22,787 nucleotides of DNA from a virus. Below are positions 6,629 through 14,091 of this stretch, piece after piece. Position 1 is the stretch's first letter; every line of letters begins with the position of its first letter. The stretch is from positions 1 to 22,787 of the IMG/VR virus record IMGVR_UViG_3300025736_000218. One strand, 5' to 3'. The notes below the pieces were generated by a model. That model worked only from the letters and a program-made list of their open reading frames with translations, ran no database searches and was not told where the DNA came from. Both the position numbers and the translations under genes were made by a program.

Positions 6629-6892
6629 TTGATTGTAAATGATATGTATTATGAGACCTTTGATGGTACGGATAGATCATTCATTAGCAATATAGAAGAT
6701 GCTCTTTTTGATACGGTGAGGTTGTGTGATACAGCCTCATTTGTGTTTACGGTTATTCATAGTGAGGTTAATAGTAAAGTAATTACTCAAGTATTTAAAA
6801 GTGAAGAAAGAGCTTTGAATGAATATAGTGAATTAATGAGTCTAGTGAATTTAAATAAAGAAGGTAATGCTTCTAATGAAAATAAGGATTGA
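6629..6892 (+). CDS. Small hypothetical protein with TTG start
   Basis: The best start is TTG 6629, which has GAGGGG at 6616-6621 and a 7-base gap; the in-frame ATG at 6644 has no ribosome site. The 87-residue protein contains a predicted strand-rich middle (SFVFTVIHSEVNSKVITQVF) and a helical C-terminus (ERALNEYSELMSLVNLNKE). It has no metal-binding cluster or membrane segment. It overlaps the leader of the next gene, whose ribosome site AAGGA lies inside its last codons. I do not recognise the family. The use of TTG matches the tail-fibre gene, so rare starts are a habit of this genome. Confidence 0.65.
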   Translation: MIVNDMYYETFDGTDRSFISNIEDALFDTVRLCDTASFVFTVIHSEVNSKVITQVFKSEERALNEYSELMSLVNLNKEGNASNENKD

Positions 6893-6894
6893 AT

Positions 6895-7263
6895 ATGTTA
6901 TTTAGTAAAGAGTCTGAGAGAATTATAAGTGATTTAGAAATTAGATCTGGAGTACCTAACGTACAGATAAAGAAAATATTTAGATTATTATTGAATGAGG
7001 TGCTTTGTAATTATCATGATAAATCTACAAGTGTTACAAACATTCCATTGATAGGTACTTTGGGATTGGAATTCAATGGTGATAAAACAATTAAAAAAGA
7101 TGGTAAATTCCTTAAGCAAGCCGATGTTAGTTTAGTGTTTAGCTCGGATGATCACCTTAAAAGATGTGTTGGTCAGCTAGAGGATGGGGATACTACCGAT
7201 GTTGAGACTTATCAAATGAAATTAATAGCACAGAACTTGCATTTAGAATATAGTAATGATTAA
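6895..7263 (+). CDS. Small protein, possibly HU/IHF-like
   Basis: I choose ATG 6895, 6 bases after AAGGA (6884-6888), rather than TTG 6889. The 122-residue product has two N-terminal helices (ERIISDLEIRSGV and QIKKIFRLLLNEVLCNY, residues 8-40) followed by VTNIPLIGTLGLEF (47-60). This helix-helix-strand order with a Gly-containing turn before the beta arm resembles HU/IHF DNA-bending proteins (VxLxGFGTF). The rest of the beta arm and the conserved proline-tipped DNA-contact loop are not obvious, and the C-terminus is longer and acidic (EDGDTTDVETY). It could instead be an unrelated small phage fold. It ends the unit read from 5332-5360. The HU-like label is a weak inference. Confidence 0.6.
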   Translation: MLFSKESERIISDLEIRSGVPNVQIKKIFRLLLNEVLCNYHDKSTSVTNIPLIGTLGLEFNGDKTIKKDGKFLKQADVSLVFSSDDHLKRCVGQLEDGDTTDVETYQMKLIAQNLHLEYSND

Positions 7264-7271
7264 AATAGTAC

Positions 7272-7300
7272 TTGACATTATTTAATATTTATTTTATTGT
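7272..7300 (+). promoter_or_regulatory. Sigma-70 type promoter for 7321-8776
   Basis: TTGACA at 7272-7277, a 17-base spacer and TATTGT at 7295-7300. The expected start point near 7307 is the first base of AAGGAG (7307-7312), so the mRNA would begin with its ribosome site. Confidence 0.8.
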
Positions 7301-7320
7301 AAAGGTAAGGAGTGATATGG

Positions 7321-8049
7321 ATGAGTAATTTTATACCTTGTAATAAAGGTGATTGTAATAATGGTTATATCAAAACATATGATGATGGGATAGATTCTAT
7401 AACTCCTTGCATTTGCCGTTTAACGCACCACCACGAACTAGAATTAGAAAGCAAGTACATTGTAGCAAACATACCTAAGAAGTCGTGGTCGTACAGTATA
7501 AGTGACTATGTGGGTTTAGATGCTCAAGGTAACATACCTAAGCTAAAAAAGTTTGTAAATGAGTTTGATGAGAAGTTTAAAAACAAGCACTTATATTTAA
7601 AGGGTTTATATGGAACACAGAAATCTAGTTTAGCTAGGTGGCTTGTTAAGGAATTATTGAGAAGAGGTAAGACGGCTCATTATAATTTGCTTGATGACAT
7701 TATCAAGCAACTAGTTAAGTTGAGAGATGAGGATAAGGACATTGATGAATTAGAAGTACTTAATTGTGATTTCTTAGTTATAGATGAAGCCGATGCGGAG
7801 AAGTGTACTATTTATCAATCAGGATATCAATTAAGTTTTCTAACTACTTTTTTAAAGAAACGTTTAGAGTTGGTAGGTAAAAGTACTATATTTATTAGTA
7901 ACTCGGATATAGGTTGTGAAGCGTTTTTTAATAAGTTTGGTGGTACTATACAAGATTTAATTAGAAGAGAGCTTGATGATACTTTAATATTTGAAGATAA
8001 TTATGAAGCATTAAGTAAAGATTTTAATTTGGAGAGCTTATGGGATTAA
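7321..8049 (+). CDS. DnaC-like replicative helicase loader (AAA+ ATPase)
   Basis: The start is ATG 7321, 8 bases after AAGGAG (7307-7312); the upstream GTG at 7312 overlaps the ribosome site. The 242-residue protein begins with a Cys-rich stretch (CNKGDCNNGY then CICR, residues 7-36) like the zinc region before the ATPase core in many phage DnaC-type loaders. The AAA+ core has Walker A GLYGTQKSS (G95-S103) and Walker B FLVIDEAD (Asp155, Glu156), then a sensor-like IFISNSD. The Walker A is odd: the Gly before Lys is Gln. The C-terminal part includes IQDLIRRELDD, a likely arginine-finger region. It would load the DnaB-like helicase encoded at 8821-10224. It is the first gene after its own promoter and overlaps the next gene by 10 bases. 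Confidence 0.82.
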   Translation: MSNFIPCNKGDCNNGYIKTYDDGIDSITPCICRLTHHHELELESKYIVANIPKKSWSYSISDYVGLDAQGNIPKLKKFVNEFDEKFKNKHLYLKGLYGTQKSSLARWLVKELLRRGKTAHYNLLDDIIKQLVKLRDEDKDIDELEVLNCDFLVIDEADAEKCTIYQSGYQLSFLTTFLKKRLELVGKSTIFISNSDIGCEAFFNKFGGTIQDLIRRELDDTLIFEDNYEALSKDFNLESLWD

Positions 8050-8186
8050 TTAAAAGATTCATAACACTAATGACTAAGCGTAAACCCTCATTAAGAGTAC
8101 GTATAAATGGTAAGTGGTGTAAAACTAATGATGACTTCATGAAGATGCATGAAGAAACTTGTAAAGCATTAAATAGGAAGAAATAA
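8040..8186 (+). CDS. Small basic hypothetical protein, 48 residues
   Basis: ATG 8040 lies inside the end of the helicase-loader gene, with GGAG at 8031-8034 and a 5-base gap. The product is MGLIKRFITLMTKRKPSLRV and onward, then NGKWCKTNDDFMKMHEETCK. It is strongly basic, with an amphipathic N-terminal helix and two cysteines 18 residues apart that do not form a clear metal site. The overlap with the loader gene and the frame-appropriate codon use support translation. It could be a small DNA- or membrane-associated peptide; no family is recognised. Confidence 0.6.
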   Translation: MGLIKRFITLMTKRKPSLRVRINGKWCKTNDDFMKMHEETCKALNRKK

Positions 8187-8189
8187 ACA

Positions 8190-8363
8190 ATGATAACTAA
8201 TGTAAGTATACAATTTAAAGATAATTTAAAGGTAGAAGTAAATCTTTTAGATGGTAGTGCAATTTGTTCTAAAGGAATAGGTGCTATAGAAATGCAATCC
8301 TTTACTTATATAAAGCCGACAATTAAACAAAGGTTAAGGTTTCTATTTAAAGGAGGTGTTTAA
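8190..8363 (+). CDS. Small hypothetical protein, 57 residues
   Basis: ATG 8190 has AGGAAG at 8175-8180 at slightly long spacing. The product is beta-rich at first (TNVSIQFKDNLKVEVNLLDG) with a basic C-terminal stretch (IKPTIKQRLRFLFKGG). There is one cysteine and no membrane segment. It sits three bases after the previous small gene, and its last codons contain the AGGAGG ribosome site of the next one. It is probably a genuine member of the helicase-loader unit. I cannot assign a function. Confidence 0.58.
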   Translation: MITNVSIQFKDNLKVEVNLLDGSAICSKGIGAIEMQSFTYIKPTIKQRLRFLFKGGV

Positions 8364-8364
8364 T

Positions 8365-8598
8365 ATGTTTATATGGTTTATACTTACAGTATATTTCATG
8401 GGATTCTTGTTTAATCTTACGATATTAATGATGATAGTAGATAATACCAATAATATGTTTTTAAAAAGATTTGCTATTCTATTTATATTAGTACCATACA
8501 TTCTTTTGATAGCAGGTACATTATACTCTTTAGGAGCTATGTTTATATCATTTATATCTTTTATAATAGATACATGGAAAGGCACAAATAATGAATAA
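8365..8598 (+). CDS. Small multi-pass membrane protein
   Basis: The start is ATG 8365, 8 bases after AGGAGG (8351-8356); the GTG at 8356 overlaps the ribosome site. The 77-residue product is almost entirely hydrophobic: one segment at about residues 2-25 (FIWFILTVYFMGFLFNLTIL) and a long one at about 36-70 that could cross once or twice, followed by a short charged tail (DTWKGTNNE). There is no signal-peptidase site. It could be a small inner-membrane protein altering host envelope physiology, a holin or antiholin-like protein, or a superinfection-exclusion factor. It is transcribed with the helicase loader rather than the lysis genes, which argues against a main holin. It overlaps the next gene by 8 bases. 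Confidence 0.68.
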   Translation: MFIWFILTVYFMGFLFNLTILMMIVDNTNNMFLKRFAILFILVPYILLIAGTLYSLGAMFISFISFIIDTWKGTNNE

Positions 8599-8776
8599 TA
8601 ACCTAGATAAAACCCTCTGCTATGGTAATGATTGTAAACTAAAACATACTTGTGCAAGGTGTAATAAAAACAATAGTATAGGTGAACGAACTTATACGTT
8701 TACCTCCCCTCCATTCACTCTAGCTTATACATTTAAAGTGGAGTGTGAATTCTATATAAAATTACTTGACAAATAG
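8591..8776 (+). CDS. Small cysteine-rich protein, probable zinc binder
   Basis: ATG 8591 overlaps the end of the membrane-protein gene (ATGAATAA). The 61-residue product has Cys10, Cys15, Cys21 and Cys24 in its first half (LCYGNDCKLKHTCARC), then another Cys near residue 53. The CxxxxCxxxxxCxxC spacing suits one zinc ion. A similar small protein is common in phage genomes without a known role. Only AAAGG lies upstream, so initiation probably depends on coupling. The last codons overlap the -35 of the next promoter (8766-8771). Confidence 0.65.
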   Translation: MNNNLDKTLCYGNDCKLKHTCARCNKNNSIGERTYTFTSPPFTLAYTFKVECEFYIKLLDK

Positions 8777-8794
8777 AAGTAAATAAGATACACT
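8766..8794 (+). promoter_or_regulatory. Sigma-70 type promoter for the DnaB-like helicase
   Basis: TTGACA at 8766-8771, a 17-base spacer and TACACT at 8789-8794. The -35 lies within the last codons of the preceding gene. The expected leader to ATG 8821 is about 20 bases. Confidence 0.75.
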
Positions 8795-8820
8795 AAGATA
8801 TATTAAATCAAAGGTATAAA

Positions 8821-10224
8821 ATGGGAACAAAAGCAATCACTACTACAGAAAAGCAAATACTAGCTATTTGTTTGAAAGATAAAAGTCACATAATTAAATT
8901 AGATGCAAACCACTTCTTATCCGAGATAGGACAGTTACTATACAAAGCATTTACTACAATGGAAAGCAAGGATAAAGAGCTAGAATATTCTAACACTAAT
9001 ATTGTTATATTTGCAAACAACGATGTAATAGATATACCTACGCTGGAAATGCTTAGAGGATTAGAAACTAATGTAGATTCATTTGACATCTACCTCGATG
9101 AACTTAGAAAAATGAAAGCCTTAGATAATATACGTGTATTAAATGAGAAATTATTCCGTATAGGTGAGGGTAAAAATAGCTTAAGTTTAAAAGAAACTAA
9201 ATTACTTAGAGATGAATTAGATAAAAATATTAGGGTGATAGAGGGTGATACTAAAAAGATTTATACAATGCCTGAGATGTATGAGAAGTATCAAGATATA
9301 ATAGAGGAAAGACTAGATGGTACAGAGTCAATATCCACAGGAGATCCCTATTTAGATCAGAATTTGACGTTTAAGTTCCAAATGCAAAATATTACAATTG
9401 TAGGTGGTCAAAGTGGTTCTGGTAAATCGGCTTATGCTCTACATCTATTTGAGAAAATGGCTAATAAAAGTATACCTGTTTTATATATGAACTTAGAGCT
9501 TAACTTAGAAACACAAGCTACTAGAATATTACAAATGAGACAAAAGCTAAGTAGTGATGTTTTAAATTTCACCTCAGATAATTTTGATAATGAGCATATA
9601 GCGGATAGAATAGAAAATGAAAAATTAAGAATGAGTAAAAATAAAAGAGCTATGTTAAGCTTTGAAGAGTCTATTGATTTATATGAGTTAGAGGATATAA
9701 TAGAGAATACCAAAAAAAAGATGGGTGTTGATCACTTAGTAATAATTATAGATTTATTACCCTTGCTTGGAAGTTGGCAAACTAGCCCTTTAGGTCAAAT
9801 AGAATGTATTGATGAGCTACATAGGATAGTAAGACGAACTAATAGTCATGTAGTAGGTTTGGTACAATTAAATAGAAGTGCTGAAGCTAATAGTAATATA
9901 GCAGAACCTAGTGATATTGATAAATTCTTACGTCCAAAGATTTCTAGTATTTTTTCGGGGAGTGCTTTTGAGCAAAGAGCTAGAACTATCCTATTACTTT
10001 ATAGGAAGAAGCATTTTATGACTAGGTATTTTCCTGATGATGATATGACAAAAACAATGGATGATATAGCGGAGATAAGTATAGCAAAACAGACTCAAGG
10101 GCCATTAGCTAGATTATATTATTTATTTGATACTGAAACATTTAATTGGTACAAATATGATAAAGATAAAATGCTATTAAAAAAAGCAGAATTGATTAAA
10201 CAGCAAAATAAACTTATAGAATAA
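8821..10224 (+). CDS. DnaB-like replicative DNA helicase
   Basis: This 467-residue protein starts at ATG 8821 behind a modest AAAGG site. The N-terminal 110 residues are helical and resemble the DnaB N-terminal collar. After a linker helix comes the RecA-like motor, introduced by STGDPYLDQNLTFKFQMQNI. It has Walker A GGQSGSGKS (about residues 195-203), the conserved YMNLELNLE, Walker B HLVIIIDLLPLL and the GLVQLNRS motif, with arginines near the end (RARTILLLYRK). Family members form hexamers around the lagging-strand template and unwind the fork 5' to 3'. No primase domain is attached and no primase gene is in the window. The DnaC-like protein at 7321-8049 is the likely loader. It forms its own unit between two promoters. 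Confidence 0.9.
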   Translation: MGTKAITTTEKQILAICLKDKSHIIKLDANHFLSEIGQLLYKAFTTMESKDKELEYSNTNIVIFANNDVIDIPTLEMLRGLETNVDSFDIYLDELRKMKALDNIRVLNEKLFRIGEGKNSLSLKETKLLRDELDKNIRVIEGDTKKIYTMPEMYEKYQDIIEERLDGTESISTGDPYLDQNLTFKFQMQNITIVGGQSGSGKSAYALHLFEKMANKSIPVLYMNLELNLETQATRILQMRQKLSSDVLNFTSDNFDNEHIADRIENEKLRMSKNKRAMLSFEESIDLYELEDIIENTKKKMGVDHLVIIIDLLPLLGSWQTSPLGQIECIDELHRIVRRTNSHVVGLVQLNRSAEANSNIAEPSDIDKFLRPKISSIFSGSAFEQRARTILLLYRKKHFMTRYFPDDDMTKTMDDIAEISIAKQTQGPLARLYYLFDTETFNWYKYDKDKMLLKKAELIKQQNKLIE

Positions 10225-10234
10225 ATAATTTAAC

Positions 10235-10263
10235 TTGACAACTTATTATTAAAAGCCTATACT
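10235..10263 (+). promoter_or_regulatory. Sigma-70 type promoter for the GroES-like gene
   Basis: TTGACA at 10235-10240, a 17-base spacer and TATACT at 10258-10263, a close match to consensus. The expected leader to ATG 10294 is about 24 bases and contains AAGGAG at 10282-10287. Confidence 0.87.
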
Positions 10264-10293
10264 TAATTAGGTTTAACTAAAAAGGAGTGAATT

Positions 10294-10680
10294 ATGATAG
10301 ATTTTCCACTTAAGCAATCTATAGCTTTACTAGTTGTAGCTATTCTTATAATGCTTACGGTTGGTAGCTGTATTAGAGATCTAATTAATAAAGAAAATAA
10401 AATAAAGGAGGACTCATTTATGGGTAAAAGAGTTACTAAAGAGATGATGCTAATTGATGTCGTTGAGGAGCAAAAGACATCTGAAACAGGTTTGATTTTG
10501 GATGCAGGAAATGGTGAAACAACGGAGGGTAAAATCGTTGCTATCGGTGCTTTAGTTAAAGAGGTTAAGGTCGGGGACACTGTAGTGTGGATGACTAGAG
10601 CTACTAAACATTGGACTACGGATGGTGATAAGAATCTAGCGGTTGTGCATGCTGATAATGTTTTGACAATCAATGACTAG
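10294..10680 (+). CDS. GroES-like co-chaperonin with membrane anchor and internal second start
   Basis: Two in-frame starts are well served. ATG 10294 has AAGGAG (10282-10287) at 6 bases, and ATG 10420 has AAGGAGG (10405-10411) at 8 bases. The long form (128 residues) begins with a hydrophobic segment, residues 10-25, ending in GSC, which could be a membrane anchor or lipobox-like site, then a charged linker. The short form (86 residues) is the Cpn10-like part: KTSETGLILDAGNGETTEGK, then IVAIG, EVKVGDTVVW and a final VVHADNVLTI. This matches the GroES order (SAGGIVL, GEVLAVG, VKVGDIVIF and a C-terminal strand). GroES caps GroEL during folding; phages such as T4 (gp31) encode versions for capsid folding. 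An anchored form has no counterpart I know of. The gene is flanked by its own promoter and a hairpin terminator. Confidence 0.75.
   Translation: MIDFPLKQSIALLVVAILIMLTVGSCIRDLINKENKIKEDSFMGKRVTKEMMLIDVVEEQKTSETGLILDAGNGETTEGKIVAIGALVKEVKVGDTVVWMTRATKHWTTDGDKNLAVVHADNVLTIND
10405..10411 (+). promoter_or_regulatory. Internal ribosome site for the short GroES-like form
   Basis: AAGGAGG, one of the strongest Shine-Dalgarno sequences in the window, lies in frame inside the coding sequence, 8 bases before ATG 10420. The position marks the boundary between the hydrophobic leader and the Cpn10-like domain, so it probably decides a second start rather than arising by chance from Lys-Glu codons. Confidence 0.7.
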
Positions 10681-10700
10681 GTTTATTTAAGTTAAGTAAT

Positions 10701-10729
10701 AGGGTGGTATAATAGCCACCTTAATTTTT
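10701..10729 (+). terminator. Hairpin with T-rich tail after the GroES-like gene
   Basis: AGGGTGGT at 10701-10708 pairs with GCCACCTT at 10715-10722 (two G-T wobbles) around the loop ATAATA, followed by AATTTTT. This fits a factor-independent terminator for the unit ending at 10680. The same bases contain TGGTATAAT (see the separate entry). Confidence 0.68.
10705..10713 (+). promoter_or_regulatory. Extended -10 element before the FEN nuclease gene
   Basis: TGGTATAAT is a perfect extended -10 (TG, one base, TATAAT), 32 bases before ATG 10746. No TTGACA lies 17 bases upstream (ATTTAA at 10685-10690). It overlaps the terminator hairpin, so stopping the upstream unit and starting the next may share the same bases. 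Confidence 0.45.
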
Positions 10730-10745
10730 ATGTAAGGGAGTAATA

Positions 10746-11744
10746 ATGAATTTTACTAAAATATTAATTGATATGTCTAACATTTACCACCGTAATTATA
10801 ATGTATATAAAGATATGACTCACAAGGTTTATGGTAAAGAGATTATGGTGGGTGGTATTTATGGTACTTTAAAATCTATTGAAGCTATTGAGAGGAATTA
10901 TAAAGGTACTAATGCTATACTTTATTATTTATATGATAACAATACATCTAAAGATAAGCTTAGAGACCAAATGGATACACACTATATGGAGCGTAAATAT
11001 ATAGATCCTGAGTATAAGTTGAATAGGTCGCTTCGTGAACCTGCTTTTTATAAGGGATTAGATTTACTTAAGTTAATGCTAGAATGTAGACAAGATAATT
11101 GTGTTAGTATACGTGTTACAGGATATGAAGCTGATGACTTAGTAAAGCCTGTATTAGAAGAAGTGAATTCAATTGATCCTCATGGACGTAAACTAATTGT
11201 GAGTGAGGATATGGATTGGGCTAGGGTTATAAATAATAATACTTTTTGGTTAGCTAAGAAAAGGATATGGACACCTAAAGATTTTGAAGATCATTATGGA
11301 TTTAAAGTTGAAGGTAAAAGTGTTGCTTTATATAAATCTATTCGTGGTGATAGCTCTGATAATATCCCTGCCGGTATACCTAGAATTCGTGAGGATAAAG
11401 TATTAAGGATTGTAAATGAATTCAAAGATGTTTATGACTTTCTTGCTAATTACCAAAACCTTGGCTACTTAACTGATAAATGGAAAAAAATAATTAATGA
11501 ACAGGCAAGTAGATTGAGATTAAACCATCAGTTGGTAGACTTTATAGATGTATCTAAGGAAAATATTGACAATGGTACGAATGTATGTTATAGTCATACT
11601 ACTAAGTATAAACAATTATTAAATGTACTTGGTTTTGATTTAAATGAATTTATGGGTGAGGGTTACACTAATCTAATTAAAAAAGATAATGGTGTTATTG
11701 ATCCATTAGACCCATTTTCTCAGCCTACATTAGAGAGATATTAA
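10746..11744 (+). CDS. FEN-family 5'-3' exonuclease
   Basis: ATG 10746 follows TAAGGGAG with a short spacer. The 332-residue protein has the acidic residues of the flap-endonuclease family: ILIDMSN (Asp9), GYEADD (126-131 with Glu128, Asp130, Asp131), VSEDMDW (Asp155, Asp157) and IRGDSSDNIP (Asp202, Asp205), the last beginning the helix-hairpin-helix DNA-binding region. A disordered-to-helical arch region (KYIDPEYKLNRSL) precedes the GYEADD motif. T4 RNase H, T5 D15 and the PolI 5' nuclease domain belong here; they remove RNA primers and flaps on the lagging strand. It is a stand-alone nuclease with no polymerase attached. It leads the unit that continues with the SNF2 helicase. Confidence 0.88.
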   Translation: MNFTKILIDMSNIYHRNYNVYKDMTHKVYGKEIMVGGIYGTLKSIEAIERNYKGTNAILYYLYDNNTSKDKLRDQMDTHYMERKYIDPEYKLNRSLREPAFYKGLDLLKLMLECRQDNCVSIRVTGYEADDLVKPVLEEVNSIDPHGRKLIVSEDMDWARVINNNTFWLAKKRIWTPKDFEDHYGFKVEGKSVALYKSIRGDSSDNIPAGIPRIREDKVLRIVNEFKDVYDFLANYQNLGYLTDKWKKIINEQASRLRLNHQLVDFIDVSKENIDNGTNVCYSHTTKYKQLLNVLGFDLNEFMGEGYTNLIKKDNGVIDPLDPFSQPTLERY

Positions 11745-11761
11745 AAAGGAGCTTTGGGTAA

Positions 11762-13597
11762 ATGGTAACAATCAAGCAACTAAATAATGATAGCTACTCA
11801 GTAAAGTTTTATACTGATGATAATTTTGATGATATTCTCAATCTATGTAAAGAGAGTGGTATGAAATATGATCCTGATAATAAACAATGGATTGCGGATA
11901 AGTTTACTATTTATAATTACTTAAGTGAATTTGAGGAAATGGAAGAGGTTAAATTACCTACTACTAGAGAGCAGTTGCTAAAGGATTGTAAGCCTATCCC
12001 ACGTATTAAAAAAGTGAGGTTTAAAGTAGATGAAAGCTTATTTGTATATCCTCCAATGAAAGGGAAACCTCCTTATGAGAATTATCAATATGAGGGAATT
12101 AGAGATAGTATACAATCTAATGGTAGATATTTTATGTGGGACATGGGGCTAGGTAAAACCTTTTTAATTGTAAATACTATAAACCAACTAATGAATAAAA
12201 GTAAAGTAGGTGCTGTATTAATTATATGTGTTCCTGAAGTATTATATACCTGGAGACATGAATTATTAAAGTTTGGTAGTGTAGGTATTACGGAGGATGA
12301 TATTTATATAGCTGATAAAGATAATAGAAAGCCCTTTGAATCTGATAAAAAAATAGTTATAATGACCTATCGTACATTAATTACTATTTCAGATACTTAT
12401 AAAAAGCAGGATATTAAACTAACTAAAAAGAAATATTCTAGTAATTATAGATCTGTGGATATAAGACTAAATGAATGGTATAATAATGTAAATAAGATGC
12501 TAGTATTAGATGAATCACATAAAGTTAAATCTACTAAAACTAAGACATATAAACTACTTAAGATGCAATTAGATTATTTCACACATAGATACTTATTAAC
12601 AGGCACTCCAGCCCCTCAAGGTGTGGGGGATTATTATTCTCAATTACAAATATTAGATGAAACTATTATACCTGTGAGCTATCAACAATGGATTAAAACA
12701 GTTGCTAATATAGGGAATCGTTTTAGTAAGTATGCTATAAATTATTATTATGAAGATAAAGTTAAATTATTTCTTAATAGCTTATCACCTTATGTTAGTA
12801 GGTTATTTTCTAAGGATGTACTTGACCTACCTGAATTACTTATAAAAGAAAATTATTGCAATTTAAGCGGTAAACAATTGAGAATTTATCAACTATTAGT
12901 ACAGCAAGAACTAGGTATAATTAAGGAAACAAAAGGTGTATTAGAGTCTAAAGATGTAGTACAAAAGTTTCCTTATATGACTTTAGCTTTACATGAGCCA
13001 TGTATATTAAAAGGGAAGATAGATATAGATAGAAGTCCTGAATTATTTGATCTAGTTAATAAATGGAAATTCAAAGATAATTGTAAAATAGAAGTATTAG
13101 ATGGATTAGTTGATACTTATATAGAGGAAGGACATAGAATTATTATATGGTCTAGTCATCCTAAAACAATAGATGCTTTACAAGAGCATTTAAAAAAACA
13201 CAATCCCTTTGCTATACATGGTCAAACTGATACTCAAGGATTAGATAGAAGTTTATTTAAAGCTAAATTAGTTGATGAATTTAAAAAAGATGAAAGTAGT
13301 AGAATACTTATTGCCTCATCTCTATCACTAAGTACTGGAATAACTTTGAATGAATGTGACCGTGTTATTTATTTTGACCGTAACTATAGTTTAGAGACTT
13401 ACTTACAATCAATAAAACGTAACCATAGAATAGGGCAAACTAATAATGTAATAACTAATTTATTAATACTTGATAATTCATTAGAGGTTAAGCAGCATGC
13501 TATGTTACAAGATAAAGAAAAATTAAATAATACAGCTTTTGATAATAAAGTCATGAGTAAACAGGATATTTTAAATGTATTTGGGAGTAGTAAATAA
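11762..13597 (+). CDS. SNF2/superfamily 2 DNA helicase-like ATPase
   Basis: ATG 11762 lies 10 bases after AAGGAG. The 611-residue protein has an N-terminal extension (1-110), then the SNF2 motor. Motif I is MGLGKT (128-133), motif II is DESH (250-253) with KSTKT, and motif III is LLTGTPAP. In the second lobe, IIIWSSHPKTI and INECD-like GITLNECDRVIYFD precede motif VI, QSIKRNHRIGQ (549-559). This set is typical of HepA/RapA/HARP-like phage proteins that translocate on double-stranded DNA and remodel protein-DNA complexes or forks. The first 45 residues (VKFYTDDNFDDILNLCKESG, then WIADKFTI) resemble the small N-terminal domain of HARP/SMARCAL1-type proteins, a weak comparison. Role: fork restart, recombination or displacing bound proteins. 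It overlaps the next gene by one base. Confidence 0.9.
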   Translation: MVTIKQLNNDSYSVKFYTDDNFDDILNLCKESGMKYDPDNKQWIADKFTIYNYLSEFEEMEEVKLPTTREQLLKDCKPIPRIKKVRFKVDESLFVYPPMKGKPPYENYQYEGIRDSIQSNGRYFMWDMGLGKTFLIVNTINQLMNKSKVGAVLIICVPEVLYTWRHELLKFGSVGITEDDIYIADKDNRKPFESDKKIVIMTYRTLITISDTYKKQDIKLTKKKYSSNYRSVDIRLNEWYNNVNKMLVLDESHKVKSTKTKTYKLLKMQLDYFTHRYLLTGTPAPQGVGDYYSQLQILDETIIPVSYQQWIKTVANIGNRFSKYAINYYYEDKVKLFLNSLSPYVSRLFSKDVLDLPELLIKENYCNLSGKQLRIYQLLVQQELGIIKETKGVLESKDVVQKFPYMTLALHEPCILKGKIDIDRSPELFDLVNKWKFKDNCKIEVLDGLVDTYIEEGHRIIIWSSHPKTIDALQEHLKKHNPFAIHGQTDTQGLDRSLFKAKLVDEFKKDESSRILIASSLSLSTGITLNECDRVIYFDRNYSLETYLQSIKRNHRIGQTNNVITNLLILDNSLEVKQHAMLQDKEKLNNTAFDNKVMSKQDILNVFGSSK

Positions 13598-14091
13598 TGT
13601 ATTATAGAGACAATAAAGTATATGGTGTAATTTGTCCTAAGTGTGGTAAAGAATCATTCTATCCAGAGCAAGTTGTATTTGAAGGGATTTCACTTCCTCT
13701 ATATGATAACCTACAAGATATAGAAGAAGATGAAGAAGAAACTTTAGTATTACCTTATTCATGGAGGTGTGCTCAAAAAGATTGTGAATTCAAACAAGAT
13801 GTTAATTTAGTTCTAGGTGATACTGTTCCTAATTACTTAATGAGTATAGATGATAAGGTTAAATCTATATCTGACTTACAAGAGTCTACTAATGAAACTA
13901 TTAAGATATTATTTAATAGATTTGGATATTTAAAGTTATTTAACATAGATGATACTATTGATGAATCTAAATTTACTACGGTTATTAAGGATAAAAAGAT
14001 ATTCTCGGCAACTAAGATATTTGGTAGATTTTATATAGTACATGATGTTACAAAGGATTTTAATAAAGGCGGTAGTTATGAGCAGAGGTAG
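13597..14091 (+). CDS. Zinc-ribbon hypothetical protein
   Basis: The ATG shares its first base with the stop of the SNF2 gene (TAATG), so translation is coupled. The 164-residue product carries Cys13-Cys16 (ICPKCGK) and Cys58-Cys63 (WRCAQKDC), a two-knuckle zinc ribbon with a wide loop that includes an acidic run (DIEEDEEE). The middle and C-terminal parts show a helix (VKSISDLQESTNETIKILF) and strands (KIFSATKIFGRFYIVHDV). Zinc ribbons in phages often contact nucleic acid or the transcription machinery. No family is recognised. It overlaps the next gene by 14 bases. Confidence 0.7.
   Translation: MYYRDNKVYGVICPKCGKESFYPEQVVFEGISLPLYDNLQDIEEDEEETLVLPYSWRCAQKDCEFKQDVNLVLGDTVPNYLMSIDDKVKSISDLQESTNETIKILFNRFGYLKLFNIDDTIDESKFTTVIKDKKIFSATKIFGRFYIVHDVTKDFNKGGSYEQR

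Noticed and set aside
8343-8657. Minus-strand frame opposite the small membrane and Cys-rich genes.
   Set aside because: The plus-strand genes have AGGAGG and overlapping operon structure; the minus frame has no promoter or ribosome site.
9432-9713. Minus-strand frame within the helicase gene.
   Set aside because: Antisense to the DnaB-like motor domain.
10263-10673. Long minus-strand frame opposite the GroES-like gene.
   Set aside because: The plus strand has two ribosome sites, a promoter and Cpn10-like motifs; the antisense frame has neither leader nor recognisable motifs.
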